5,632 bases of DNA from Sutterella sp. (GTDB taxonomy: Bacteria; Pseudomonadota; Gammaproteobacteria; Burkholderiales; Burkholderiaceae_F): positions 1-5,632 of the forward strand of contig DXSO01000117.1 of the NCBI GenBank assembly GCA_019410445.1, given 5' to 3'. Both the position numbers and the translations under genes were made by a program. The notes beneath the pieces were generated by a model that was not told the origin of the DNA, made no database searches, and was given only the letters and a program-made list of their open reading frames with translations. Below are positions 1 through 4,881 of this stretch, in pieces (position 1 is the stretch's first letter; each line of letters begins with the position of its first letter).

Positions 1-480
1 CATCAGGCTTGTGCTCCGCTGTGTGACGGCAGCAATGCCAGCGATGCTCGTGTGTTTCGACCAGGAAGTCGTGCGATCAAAGAGCTTGGCGTGCATACCC
101 CGTTGGCCGATGCCGGATTGGAAAAATCAATGATTCGAACTGCTGCTGCTCGATTGGGGCTTTCAGATCCGCAGCAACCGGCTCGGCCCTGCTTAATGAC
201 GCGGTTTGATTACGGCGACGCACCCGATGAGCGCAGATTGTTGCTTACGCAGAAAGCGGAGGATTTTCTGGAGGCGATGCCTGAGCTTGCGGCAGGTTTT
301 CGTTTGCGTTGGCTTGGAGAAAAAGCCTTGCTGCATGTGAGTGCGGATAATGCACTCACAATGCAGGAATTGCAGGCGATTGCCGCGCGTTTGGGTGAAC
401 GTCTGCCTGCCCTCAAAGGGATCAGTGTTGAGGTAATGAACGACTTATCCGGGTGGTTTGACCGAAGAACGAGCGCCTAA
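1..480 (+). CDS. larE: LarE-type ATP-dependent sacrificial sulfur transferase, 3' part (5' end outside window)
   Basis: The reading frame is open from base 1 to TAA at 478-480, giving 159 visible residues. The gene continues off the left edge, so the internal GTG at 52 is not its start. The visible part begins in the conserved DG(S/T)NA-D segment (DGSNASD, residues 9-15). Next come FRPGSRA and KELGV-PL, then a PARPCL-TR segment whose Cys (codon 190-192) sits where LarE proteins carry the catalytic cysteine. The PP-loop ATPase half, with its SGG-DS motif, must lie upstream and is not seen. In the known family, LarE adenylates the nickel-pincer precursor P2CMN and donates sulfur to it during cofactor synthesis for lactate racemase-type enzymes; some homologues spend their own cysteine and others use an iron-sulfur cluster. 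No larA, larB or larC is visible. The gene converges on maf and their stop codons overlap. A related PP-loop ATPase of other specificity cannot be fully excluded. Confidence 0.85.
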   Translation, partial: HQACAPLCDGSNASDARVFRPGSRAIKELGVHTPLADAGLEKSMIRTAAARLGLSDPQQPARPCLMTRFDYGDAPDERRLLLTQKAEDFLEAMPELAAGFRLRWLGEKALLHVSADNALTMQELQAIAARLGERLPALKGISVEVMNDLSGWFDRRTSA

Positions 481-1124
481 TTTGTTGATCGGCTCTGAGC
501 GCGCAGTGGCAGCAGATGGGGGGCGATCTTGCTCAGAAGCTTCGCCGTTTCAAATACCGGCAACCCCATGATGCCCGAGTAGCTTCCTTCGATTCGTTCG
601 ATAAATAAAGCTGCAAGTCCCTGCACCCCATAGCCACCGGCTTTGTCATAGGGCTCATCGGTCTGAATGTATGCTTCAATCTGTTCGGGCGTCAGAGCAG
701 AAAATGTAACCTTTGAAATGCTCACGGCAACGTGCAGTTCGTCAGTTCTCCCGTCATTAACGACTACGGCAGTACGCACTTCATGGGTACGGGCAGAAAG
801 CCGTTGCATGAACTGACGAGCTTGCGCAGGATCTTCAGGTTTCCCGAGAATATCCCCGTCACAGATCACCACTGTATCGGCGGCCAATATCGGCAAAGAT
901 GGACGGTGCTGCTGTGCGACCCGATGCATGGCTTGTCGGGCCTTGTCCATTGCTGTTCGCACGACGTAGTCCTGAGCAGACTCGCCGTCACGTTGCGTTT
1001 CATCGCCTTCGAAAGCGGTCAGTACGGAAGGACCCGCATGAACGATTTCGATGTCACGGATTCCCATTGCGGCAAGAATTTCCTTGCGTCTAGGGCTTTT
1101 GCTGGCCAGATATAAGACGGGCAT
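477..1124 (-). CDS. maf: Maf-family nucleoside triphosphate pyrophosphatase (YhdE-like, dTTP/UTP type)
   Basis: This 215-residue protein hydrolyses non-canonical or excess nucleotides (dTTP, UTP and modified forms) to the monophosphate and pyrophosphate in the cytoplasm. The family has also been linked to septum inhibition. Visible motifs are ASKSPRR at 7-13, AADTVV at 81-86 with the catalytic-type Asp83, GKP at 94-96, and EPYDKAGGYGVQG at 157-169 followed by IEGSYSG-MGLP. The DKAG-YG-QG form is that of the YhdE subgroup rather than the YceF subgroup. I chose the ATG at 1124 because the protein then begins MPVLYLASKSPRR, directly at the family's first strand. A GTG 16 codons upstream would add a non-homologous extension overlapping rlmH. 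The ATG lies 4 bases after the rlmH stop, with only a weak GAG-like Shine-Dalgarno, which suggests translational coupling. The TAG stop overlaps the stop of the convergent larE. Confidence 0.93.
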   Translation of the reverse strand: MPVLYLASKSPRRKEILAAMGIRDIEIVHAGPSVLTAFEGDETQRDGESAQDYVVRTAMDKARQAMHRVAQQHRPSLPILAADTVVICDGDILGKPEDPAQARQFMQRLSARTHEVRTAVVVNDGRTDELHVAVSISKVTFSALTPEQIEAYIQTDEPYDKAGGYGVQGLAALFIERIEGSYSGIMGLPVFETAKLLSKIAPHLLPLRAQSRSTN

Positions 1125-1128
1125 GGTC

Positions 1129-1599
1129 TCAGACACGATGATAGGGGTGGTTGGCCAAAATCGACCACGCACGGTAAATCTGTTCGGTCAGAAGCACGCG
1201 TGCAAATGCATGCGGCAGCGTCATGGACGACAATCGCAGCATCATGCGCGCTTTGCTTTTGAGGACGGGATCAAGGCCATCGGCTCCGCCGATGATGAAT
1301 GTCACGCCGCATCCCTCGTTTTTCCAAGCGGAAAACTTCTTGGCAAAGTCTGCGGTTGTCATGTCTCGTCCGTGTTCGTCCATGGCCACCAATACGTCAC
1401 CGGCAGGTACCGCACGTTCAATGCGTTCAGCTTCGGCGGCCATTACCTGCGAGACAGGTTTGCCGCCGGTACGCGCTTCGGCTTTGACTTCTTTGACGGT
1501 GACGGTAAAGTCGCGCGGGAAACGGCCGAGATAATCGTCTACGGCCGTTTGAGCCCATGTCGGCAGTTTTTGACCGACCGCTACGATGGTGATATGCAT
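1129..1599 (-). CDS. rlmH: 23S rRNA (pseudouridine-1915-N3) methyltransferase RlmH
   Basis: The enzyme methylates pseudouridine 1915 in helix 69 of 23S rRNA on assembled 70S ribosomes, using S-adenosylmethionine. At 156 residues it matches the usual length of this small SPOUT methyltransferase almost exactly. It opens with MHITIVAVGQK and a W-Q----YL-RFP segment (15-28). The SAM-binding knot motif IIGGADGL is at 102-109, and the C-terminal signature LTEQIYRAWSI-ANHPYHR runs from 137 to 155. No truncation or missing key residue is apparent. It starts with ATG 9 bases after the rsfS stop and has no strong Shine-Dalgarno of its own, so translation probably depends on coupling to rsfS. The rsfS-rlmH pair (ybeB-ybeA in E. 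coli) is one of the more conserved gene neighbourhoods in bacteria. Confidence 0.96.
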   Translation of the reverse strand: MHITIVAVGQKLPTWAQTAVDDYLGRFPRDFTVTVKEVKAEARTGGKPVSQVMAAEAERIERAVPAGDVLVAMDEHGRDMTTADFAKKFSAWKNEGCGVTFIIGGADGLDPVLKSKARMMLRLSSMTLPHAFARVLLTEQIYRAWSILANHPYHRV

Positions 1600-1608
1600 G
1601 ACGGTTGA

Positions 1609-2004
1609 TTACTCGGCCGATTCAGGAGCGTGAGAACTTTTTTCTGCCAATGCATTGAGGTAGGCAGAAATATCAAGCGTTTCAGGCCCCCAAAGTTCTT
1701 CAAGGTTGTAGTAGGAGCGCATCGTCGGCTGCATGCAGTGCACGACGACTTCTCCGCAGTCGACAAGAACCCACTCTCCGGAGTCGCTGCCTTCAAGGCC
1801 GCTGACCTTGCCGCCGGCTTCGCGAACAGCACGGGCGACGGACTGTCCAAGTGCACGAGTTTGGCGGTTGCTGGTGCCCGAGCAAACCACAACGCGAGAA
1901 AAAGCACTGGTTTTTCCAGCGGTATCAAAAACCTTGATATCGCGGGCTTTGACGTCGTCGAGGGCGTTGACGATGATGTTTAGAAGTTCTTCGGTTTTGA
2001 GCAT
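1609..2004 (-). CDS. rsfS: Ribosomal silencing factor RsfS (Iojap family)
   Basis: RsfS binds ribosomal protein uL14 on the 50S subunit and blocks joining with 30S, reducing translation in starvation or stationary phase. From the chosen ATG the product has 131 residues. Family landmarks are the N-terminal helix LLNIIVNALDDVKARDI, then S-FSRVVVCSGTSNRQ (about 33-48), EGSDSGEWVLVD at 71-82, GEVVVHCMQP at 84-93, and R-YYNLEELWG at 96-106. A frame extension to a TTG at 2034 would add ten residues. I prefer the ATG at 2004 because an AAGGA Shine-Dalgarno lies four bases upstream (2009-2013) and the protein then begins directly at the family's first helix. The nadD stop lies 47 bases upstream. The polar, Ala/Glu-rich C-terminal tail (about 115-131) lies outside the conserved domain. 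Confidence 0.95.
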   Translation of the reverse strand: MLKTEELLNIIVNALDDVKARDIKVFDTAGKTSAFSRVVVCSGTSNRQTRALGQSVARAVREAGGKVSGLEGSDSGEWVLVDCGEVVVHCMQPTMRSYYNLEELWGPETLDISAYLNALAEKSSHAPESAE

Positions 2005-2008
2005 GTTT

Positions 2009-2013
2009 TCCTT
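2009..2013 (-). promoter_or_regulatory. Shine-Dalgarno AAGGA of rsfS
   Basis: On the minus strand AAGGA is followed by the four bases AAAC and then ATG at 2004. This decides the rsfS start in favour of that ATG over the upstream in-frame TTG at 2034. Confidence 0.75.
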
Positions 2014-2051
2014 AGTGTGATAGTGGATGTCCAATCAAAGGGACTTGAGTA

Positions 2052-2699
2052 TCAATAAGCGTTTTGATGGGCGATCAGACGTGCAACGGCAGTTGGAAGC
2101 CACGTCTCAAGCATTTTGAAAGCTCGATTGCGGTCGCCGGAAGCAAAAAGTGAGCGGATTTTAGTCGAACTGGCCGGATGTGCTGCGATGTCATACGTCG
2201 TCCAATGGCCGTGAGAGGTCTGCGTTAGTTCGAGTGCTTCGCAATATCGGCCTGCAGCAAAGCGTGCAACTTCGGCTGCGGGTTCGGAGAGTTGACCATC
2301 TCGAGTGCATACGGCGATATTGACGAAGTCAAACAAGCAAGGCCAGTCTCGCCATGTATGAAAATTCTTCCACTGATCGGCTCCGATGAGCAAAACCAGG
2401 GGCATTGATGGCCCAACGTCTTCGCGGAGCAGTCGTACGGTATCGATTGTGTAGGTGGCACCAATGCGTTCGATTTCTTTCGTACAGACGGCAAATCGTT
2501 CGTTCTTGCCGATAGCGGCTTGCAGCATCTCCAAACGCAGCGCTACGGGAGTAGCCACGGATTTCTGCCAGGGGCGAGGGGCCAGCACAAAATCCACACG
2601 CTGAAGTCTGAGACTTTCAAGCGCACCTCGAGCGACTGCCAAGTGTCCGTTGTGTATCGGGTCAAAACTGCCGCCCAAAAGTCCGATGCCGCGACGCAT
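2052..2699 (-). CDS. nadD: Nicotinate-nucleotide adenylyltransferase NadD
   Basis: NadD transfers AMP from ATP to nicotinic acid mononucleotide, forming deamido-NAD, the penultimate step of NAD synthesis in the cytoplasm. The 215-residue length is normal for the family. The nucleotidyltransferase signature GGSFDPIHNGHL occupies 9-20 with the (H/T)xGH-type motif HNGH at 16-19. Further landmarks are TYTIDTV-LLR in the middle, LLIGADQWKNFHTW with its conserved Asp and Trp, and the second signature SSTKIRS at 177-183. The C-terminal helix ends LP-AVARLIAHQNAY. The ATG at 2699 is supported by a GAGGA Shine-Dalgarno eight bases upstream and by the protein opening directly into the first strand (RRGIGLLGGSFDP). 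It lies 56 bases after the stop of the secreted-protein gene and 47 bases before rsfS. A nadD-rsfS-rlmH order is widespread in proteobacteria. Confidence 0.96.
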   Translation of the reverse strand: MRRGIGLLGGSFDPIHNGHLAVARGALESLRLQRVDFVLAPRPWQKSVATPVALRLEMLQAAIGKNERFAVCTKEIERIGATYTIDTVRLLREDVGPSMPLVLLIGADQWKNFHTWRDWPCLFDFVNIAVCTRDGQLSEPAAEVARFAAGRYCEALELTQTSHGHWTTYDIAAHPASSTKIRSLFASGDRNRAFKMLETWLPTAVARLIAHQNAY

Positions 2700-2707
2700 G
2701 GAAAATG

Positions 2708-2712
2708 TCCTC
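2708..2712 (-). promoter_or_regulatory. Shine-Dalgarno GAGGA of nadD
   Basis: GAGGA on the minus strand lies eight bases before the ATG at 2699. It sits in the 56-base gap after the secreted-protein gene. I see no convincing promoter or terminator in that gap, so nadD is probably transcribed from upstream. Confidence 0.65.
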
Positions 2713-2755
2713 GTCTGATTGAAAAATTGCAGAAATTGAGTGCGCCCGAACGCTT

Positions 2756-3370
2756 TCAGCGTGTGAGCTGAGTGGTAAAGACTTCACGGACTTTACCTTC
2801 TACTTCGTGAGCACCAACCCAAACGTATTCGGTGTAGTTAGCACCGTCATAGGAATAGTTGCGGCGGGATACCCAAAAATGCCAGCCCTGAGCATCGTGG
2901 GCACTGGCCGGACCGATATCGGCCGTGATTTCACGAATCGTCATGCCGCTTTGAATGCGTGACAGGTAGACAGGTTCAAAATGCGCCGTCAAACGCCCGC
3001 AGGATTGAGAACCTGTGAAAGTTCCCGGAGACATCTGCACTTCCGTGACGGTTTCCTGGCCTGTGGCAATGAACCAAAGGCGGAGCGGGGAGTCAGCGTT
3101 TTTTGTTTGTGCGCACACCCAGCGACGTCCGTCTTCATCAGTGTGAACGCGAGAGCCGACAATGGCCGCAACATCAGACAGACGGGATTGTTCGAGTACA
3201 ACGACCGTATCGCCGAGCAGAACCGGAGTAGCCGGACTCACCGTATACGTGCTGCGCGCACGCAACAACGTACTCGGATACCCGAAAGGGGTGTCCGAGG
3301 CGATCACCGGCACCGCAATCTGAACAAGCAAAGCGGCAGAAATGGCAAAAGCTGTTGTAATGCGCTTCAA
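2756..3370 (-). CDS. Secreted or periplasmic protein of unknown function, probable tandem BamE/SmpA-like modules
   Basis: I do not recognise this 204-residue protein as a named gene. A typical Sec signal peptide is visible: basic start MKR, hydrophobic core 7-23, and a VIA signal-peptidase-I site with likely cleavage after Ala24. No lipobox cysteine is present, so it should be a soluble periplasmic or exported protein, not a lipoprotein. The C-terminal part (about 139-204) begins SGMTIREITADIG and continues into W/aromatic strands ending GKVREV. This resembles the helix-plus-sheet pattern of BamE/SmpA/OmlA domains. Residues 62-113 show a similar order: L--V---VG, DG--WVC, LWFIA, then VTEV. 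This suggests an internal duplication. Two cysteines (86 and 124) could form a periplasmic disulfide. The start is TTG, with AGG eight bases upstream and an in-frame TAG just before it; the good signal peptide supports this start. The gene lies between purD and nadD, where related genomes often have hemF. The fold assignment is inference from motif pattern only. Confidence 0.82.
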   Translation of the reverse strand: MKRITTAFAISAALLVQIAVPVIASDTPFGYPSTLLRARSTYTVSPATPVLLGDTVVVLEQSRLSDVAAIVGSRVHTDEDGRRWVCAQTKNADSPLRLWFIATGQETVTEVQMSPGTFTGSQSCGRLTAHFEPVYLSRIQSGMTIREITADIGPASAHDAQGWHFWVSRRNYSYDGANYTEYVWVGAHEVEGKVREVFTTQLTR

Positions 3371-3378
3371 AATGTTGG

Positions 3379-3381
3379 CCT
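3379..3381 (-). promoter_or_regulatory. Weak Shine-Dalgarno (AGG) before a TTG start
   Basis: AGG on the minus strand lies eight bases before the TTG at 3370. The only other initiation-type codon between the in-frame TAG (3382-3380) and this TTG is ATT. The TTG reading places Lys and Arg directly before the signal-peptide core. Support is modest because the match is only three bases. Confidence 0.4.
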
Positions 3382-3406
3382 AATAGAGAGAGTTCGCTCT
3401 TTTGGT

Positions 3407-3434
3407 TGAGCACCGATCCTCAAACCGGTGCTCA
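3407..3434 (-). repeat. 9-bp hairpin just after purD, no U-run
   Basis: TGAGCACCG (3407-3415) and CGGTGCTCA (3426-3434) pair perfectly around a ten-base loop. On the mRNA strand the hairpin begins ten bases after the purD stop codon and is followed by AACCAAAAGAGC, so it lacks the U-tract of an intrinsic terminator. It could protect the purD 3' end, partly attenuate read-through into the downstream genes, or be a processing site. The pairing is seen directly; the role is inference. Confidence 0.6.
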
Positions 3435-3443
3435 GCAGCGTCG

Positions 3444-4724
3444 TCAGAGCGCGCGATAACCAATATCGGAGCGCTTCTGCACTCCATCGAAGTGTACCTG
3501 ATCGGCTGTACGGTACGCGGCGTCATGAGCCTGTTTGAGTGTTTCACCCAAGCCGACAACACAAAGCACACGACCACCCGAGACAACGATATTTCCATCG
3601 GCATCATTGGCGGTGCCGGCGTGGAAGATGACAGAGTCTTCTGTCTCAGCACTCAATCCGGTGATGACAGCTCCTTTTTCTGGATGTTCGGGATAACCGC
3701 GGGCGGCAAGCACGACACCAAGAGCCGACCGTTCGTCGTACTCAATGCCGCCTTGCGTGATATCGCCGGCTGCCGCAGCAGCCAGTGTTTTTGCAAAGCC
3801 CGATTTGATGCGACTCATGATGGGTTGCGTTTCAGGGTCACCCATGCGGCAGTTGAATTCAAGGGTTTTAACCGTGGTATTGCCTTGCTTGTCTTTGCCG
3901 ATCATGAGACCAGCGTACAAGAAGCCCGTATAAACAATGCCGTCTTCAGCCATGCCTCGTACCGTCGGTTCAATGATTTCGCGCATGGTTTTTTCATAAA
4001 CCTCATCGGTTACGCACGGAGCGGGAGAATACGCGCCCATGCCGCCGGTGTTGGGGCCCTGATCGCCATCGAGGAGACGTTTGTGATCTTGGCTTGTGGC
4101 CAGGGGCAGTACGTTTTTACCATCGACCATGACGATGAAACTTGCTTCTTCGCCTTCCAAGAACTCTTCGATGACGACGCGGGCACCGGCAGAGCCAAAC
4201 TTGTGTCCGGAGAGCATGTCGTCGATGGCTGCATGTGCTTGCTCTTCGGTCATGGCAACCACAACCCCTTTGCCTGCGGCAAGACCATCGGCCTTGATTA
4301 CGATCGGAGCTCCTTTGGCGCTGACGTAATCATGAGCGGCTTGCGCATCGGTAAAGCTTTCATAGTCGGCAGTCGGAATGCCCTTGCGTTTCATGAAAGC
4401 CTTGGCAAAATCTTTGGAGCTTTCAAGCTGAGCAGCTTCTTTGGTCGGGCCGAAAATCGGCAGACCCGCGGCTCTAAACACGTTGACGACGCCTTTGGAG
4501 AGCGGCGCTTCCGGGCCCACAACAGTTAGATCGATCTGGTGCGAGAGAGCCCAGTCGCGCAAGGCCTCAATGTCGGTGATAGGGAGGTTTTCAAGGCGGC
4601 AGTCCGCAGCCGTTCCTGCATTGCCCGGGGCAACCCAGACCTTTTCAACACCTTCGGATTTGGCAAGACGCCAGGCCAGCGCGTGCTCACGACCGCCGCT
4701 GCCGATCACTAAAACCTTAGTCAC
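3444..4724 (-). CDS. purD: Phosphoribosylamine-glycine ligase PurD (GAR synthetase)
   Basis: PurD joins glycine to 5-phosphoribosylamine with ATP, the second step of de novo purine synthesis, and acts as a soluble cytoplasmic enzyme. The 426-residue length is standard for the monofunctional bacterial form. Domains in order: N-terminal Rossmann-like domain with GSGGREHALAW at 8-18 and GNAGTA at 34-39; an ATP-grasp core with IKADGLAAGKGVVVA at 143-157 and IEEFLEGEEAS at 185-195; the glycine/metal region HKRLLDGDQGPNTGGMGAY at 214-232; and LEFNCRMGDPETQ at 288-300. The C-terminal domain ends SDIGYRAL, as in other PurD proteins. The start is GTG, supported by GGAG seven bases upstream and by the normal MTKVLVIGSGGREHA opening. 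The gene follows a terminator after yebC, so it probably has its own promoter and may lead the downstream genes. I see no recognisable PurR box. Confidence 0.97.
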   Translation of the reverse strand: MTKVLVIGSGGREHALAWRLAKSEGVEKVWVAPGNAGTAADCRLENLPITDIEALRDWALSHQIDLTVVGPEAPLSKGVVNVFRAAGLPIFGPTKEAAQLESSKDFAKAFMKRKGIPTADYESFTDAQAAHDYVSAKGAPIVIKADGLAAGKGVVVAMTEEQAHAAIDDMLSGHKFGSAGARVVIEEFLEGEEASFIVMVDGKNVLPLATSQDHKRLLDGDQGPNTGGMGAYSPAPCVTDEVYEKTMREIIEPTVRGMAEDGIVYTGFLYAGLMIGKDKQGNTTVKTLEFNCRMGDPETQPIMSRIKSGFAKTLAAAAAGDITQGGIEYDERSALGVVLAARGYPEHPEKGAVITGLSAETEDSVIFHAGTANDADGNIVVSGGRVLCVVGLGETLKQAHDAAYRTADQVHFDGVQKRSDIGYRAL

Positions 4725-4731
4725 AAATATT

Positions 4732-4735
4732 CTCC
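4732..4735 (-). promoter_or_regulatory. Shine-Dalgarno GGAG for the GTG start of purD
   Basis: GGAG on the minus strand lies seven bases (AATATTT) before GTG at 4724. This good spacing, together with the conserved N-terminus, supports GTG as the purD start. It sits two bases downstream of a 7-bp inverted repeat, which could affect its accessibility if that repeat is transcribed. Confidence 0.7.
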
Positions 4736-4737
4736 GA

Positions 4738-4760
4738 TCCGCCTCTGAACATAAGGCGGA
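4738..4760 (-). repeat. Inverted repeat in the purD leader (possible operator or 5' UTR hairpin)
   Basis: TCCGCCT (4738-4744) and AGGCGGA (4754-4760) are perfect 7-bp inverted arms around nine bases. The element lies just upstream of the purD Shine-Dalgarno and downstream of the yebC terminator. It could be a stem in the purD 5' UTR or a dyad operator. It does not look like the E. coli PurR box, and no U-run follows it on the minus strand. A TATGTT in the loop region could be a weak -10 element, in which case the dyad would overlap the promoter. No clear -35 is present. Confidence 0.45.
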
Positions 4761-4772
4761 GAAAGTGGATAC

Positions 4773-4811
4773 AAAAAAGCTTGCAGGAATTGTACCCGCA
4801 AGCTCTTTTTT
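4773..4811 (-). terminator. Intrinsic terminator after yebC, bidirectional in form
   Basis: A 7-bp perfect stem (AGCTTGC at 4778-4784 with GCAAGCT at 4798-4804) is extended by two G-C pairs after an A/C mismatch, closing a 7-base loop. On the minus strand it is followed at once by a run of six T, as expected for Rho-independent termination of yebC transcription. The other flank is also A/T-tracted (six T at 4806-4811 on the plus strand), so it could also stop antisense transcription. It separates yebC from the purD group. Confidence 0.88.
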
Positions 4812-4861
4812 CTGAAGTTGGTCATTTCTAAAACGAAACGATCCAACACTTCATACATGCA

Positions 4862-4881
4862 CGACGAATTATTCTTCGTCG
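4862..4881 (-). repeat. Perfect hairpin enclosing the yebC stop codon
   Basis: CGACGAA and TTCGTCG (arms 4862-4868 and 4875-4881) form a perfect 7-bp stem with a six-base loop. On the mRNA the loop reads GAAUAA, so the last Glu codon and the UAA stop of yebC form the loop exactly. No U-run follows, so it is not itself a terminator; the real terminator lies about 60 bases further downstream. The pairing is seen directly; any function is unproven and chance is possible. Confidence 0.5.

Noticed and set aside
1125..1172. Upstream GTG start for maf overlapping rlmH by 44 bases
   Set aside because: The extra 16 residues do not resemble the Maf N-terminus, which begins just before the ASKSPRR motif. 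The ATG at 1124 fits better.
1051..1608. A 185-codon plus-strand frame opposite rlmH and the start of maf
   Set aside because: The composition is rich in Arg, His, Phe and Cys, as in a translated shadow, and the opposite strand encodes a textbook RlmH. No Shine-Dalgarno or family motif supports it.
2005..2034. Ten-residue N-terminal extension of rsfS from a TTG at 2034
   Set aside because: The ATG at 2004 has a well-spaced AAGGA and matches the family start; the extension uses the Shine-Dalgarno as coding sequence.
2005..2051. A possible internal promoter between nadD and rsfS
   Set aside because: A TTGATT is present, but no acceptable -10 lies at the right distance, so the 47-base gap holds no supported promoter.
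3389..3405. Short plus-strand stem AGAG-TTCG-CTCT followed by T residues, terminator-like
   Set aside because: The stem has only four pairs, no plus-strand gene ends there, and in the minus direction no U-run follows.
3402..4529. A 375-codon open frame on the plus strand opposite purD
   Set aside because: It lies antisense to a fully conserved purD, has no recognisable family motifs, and starts within the post-purD hairpin region. Long antisense frames are common opposite strongly codon-biased genes.
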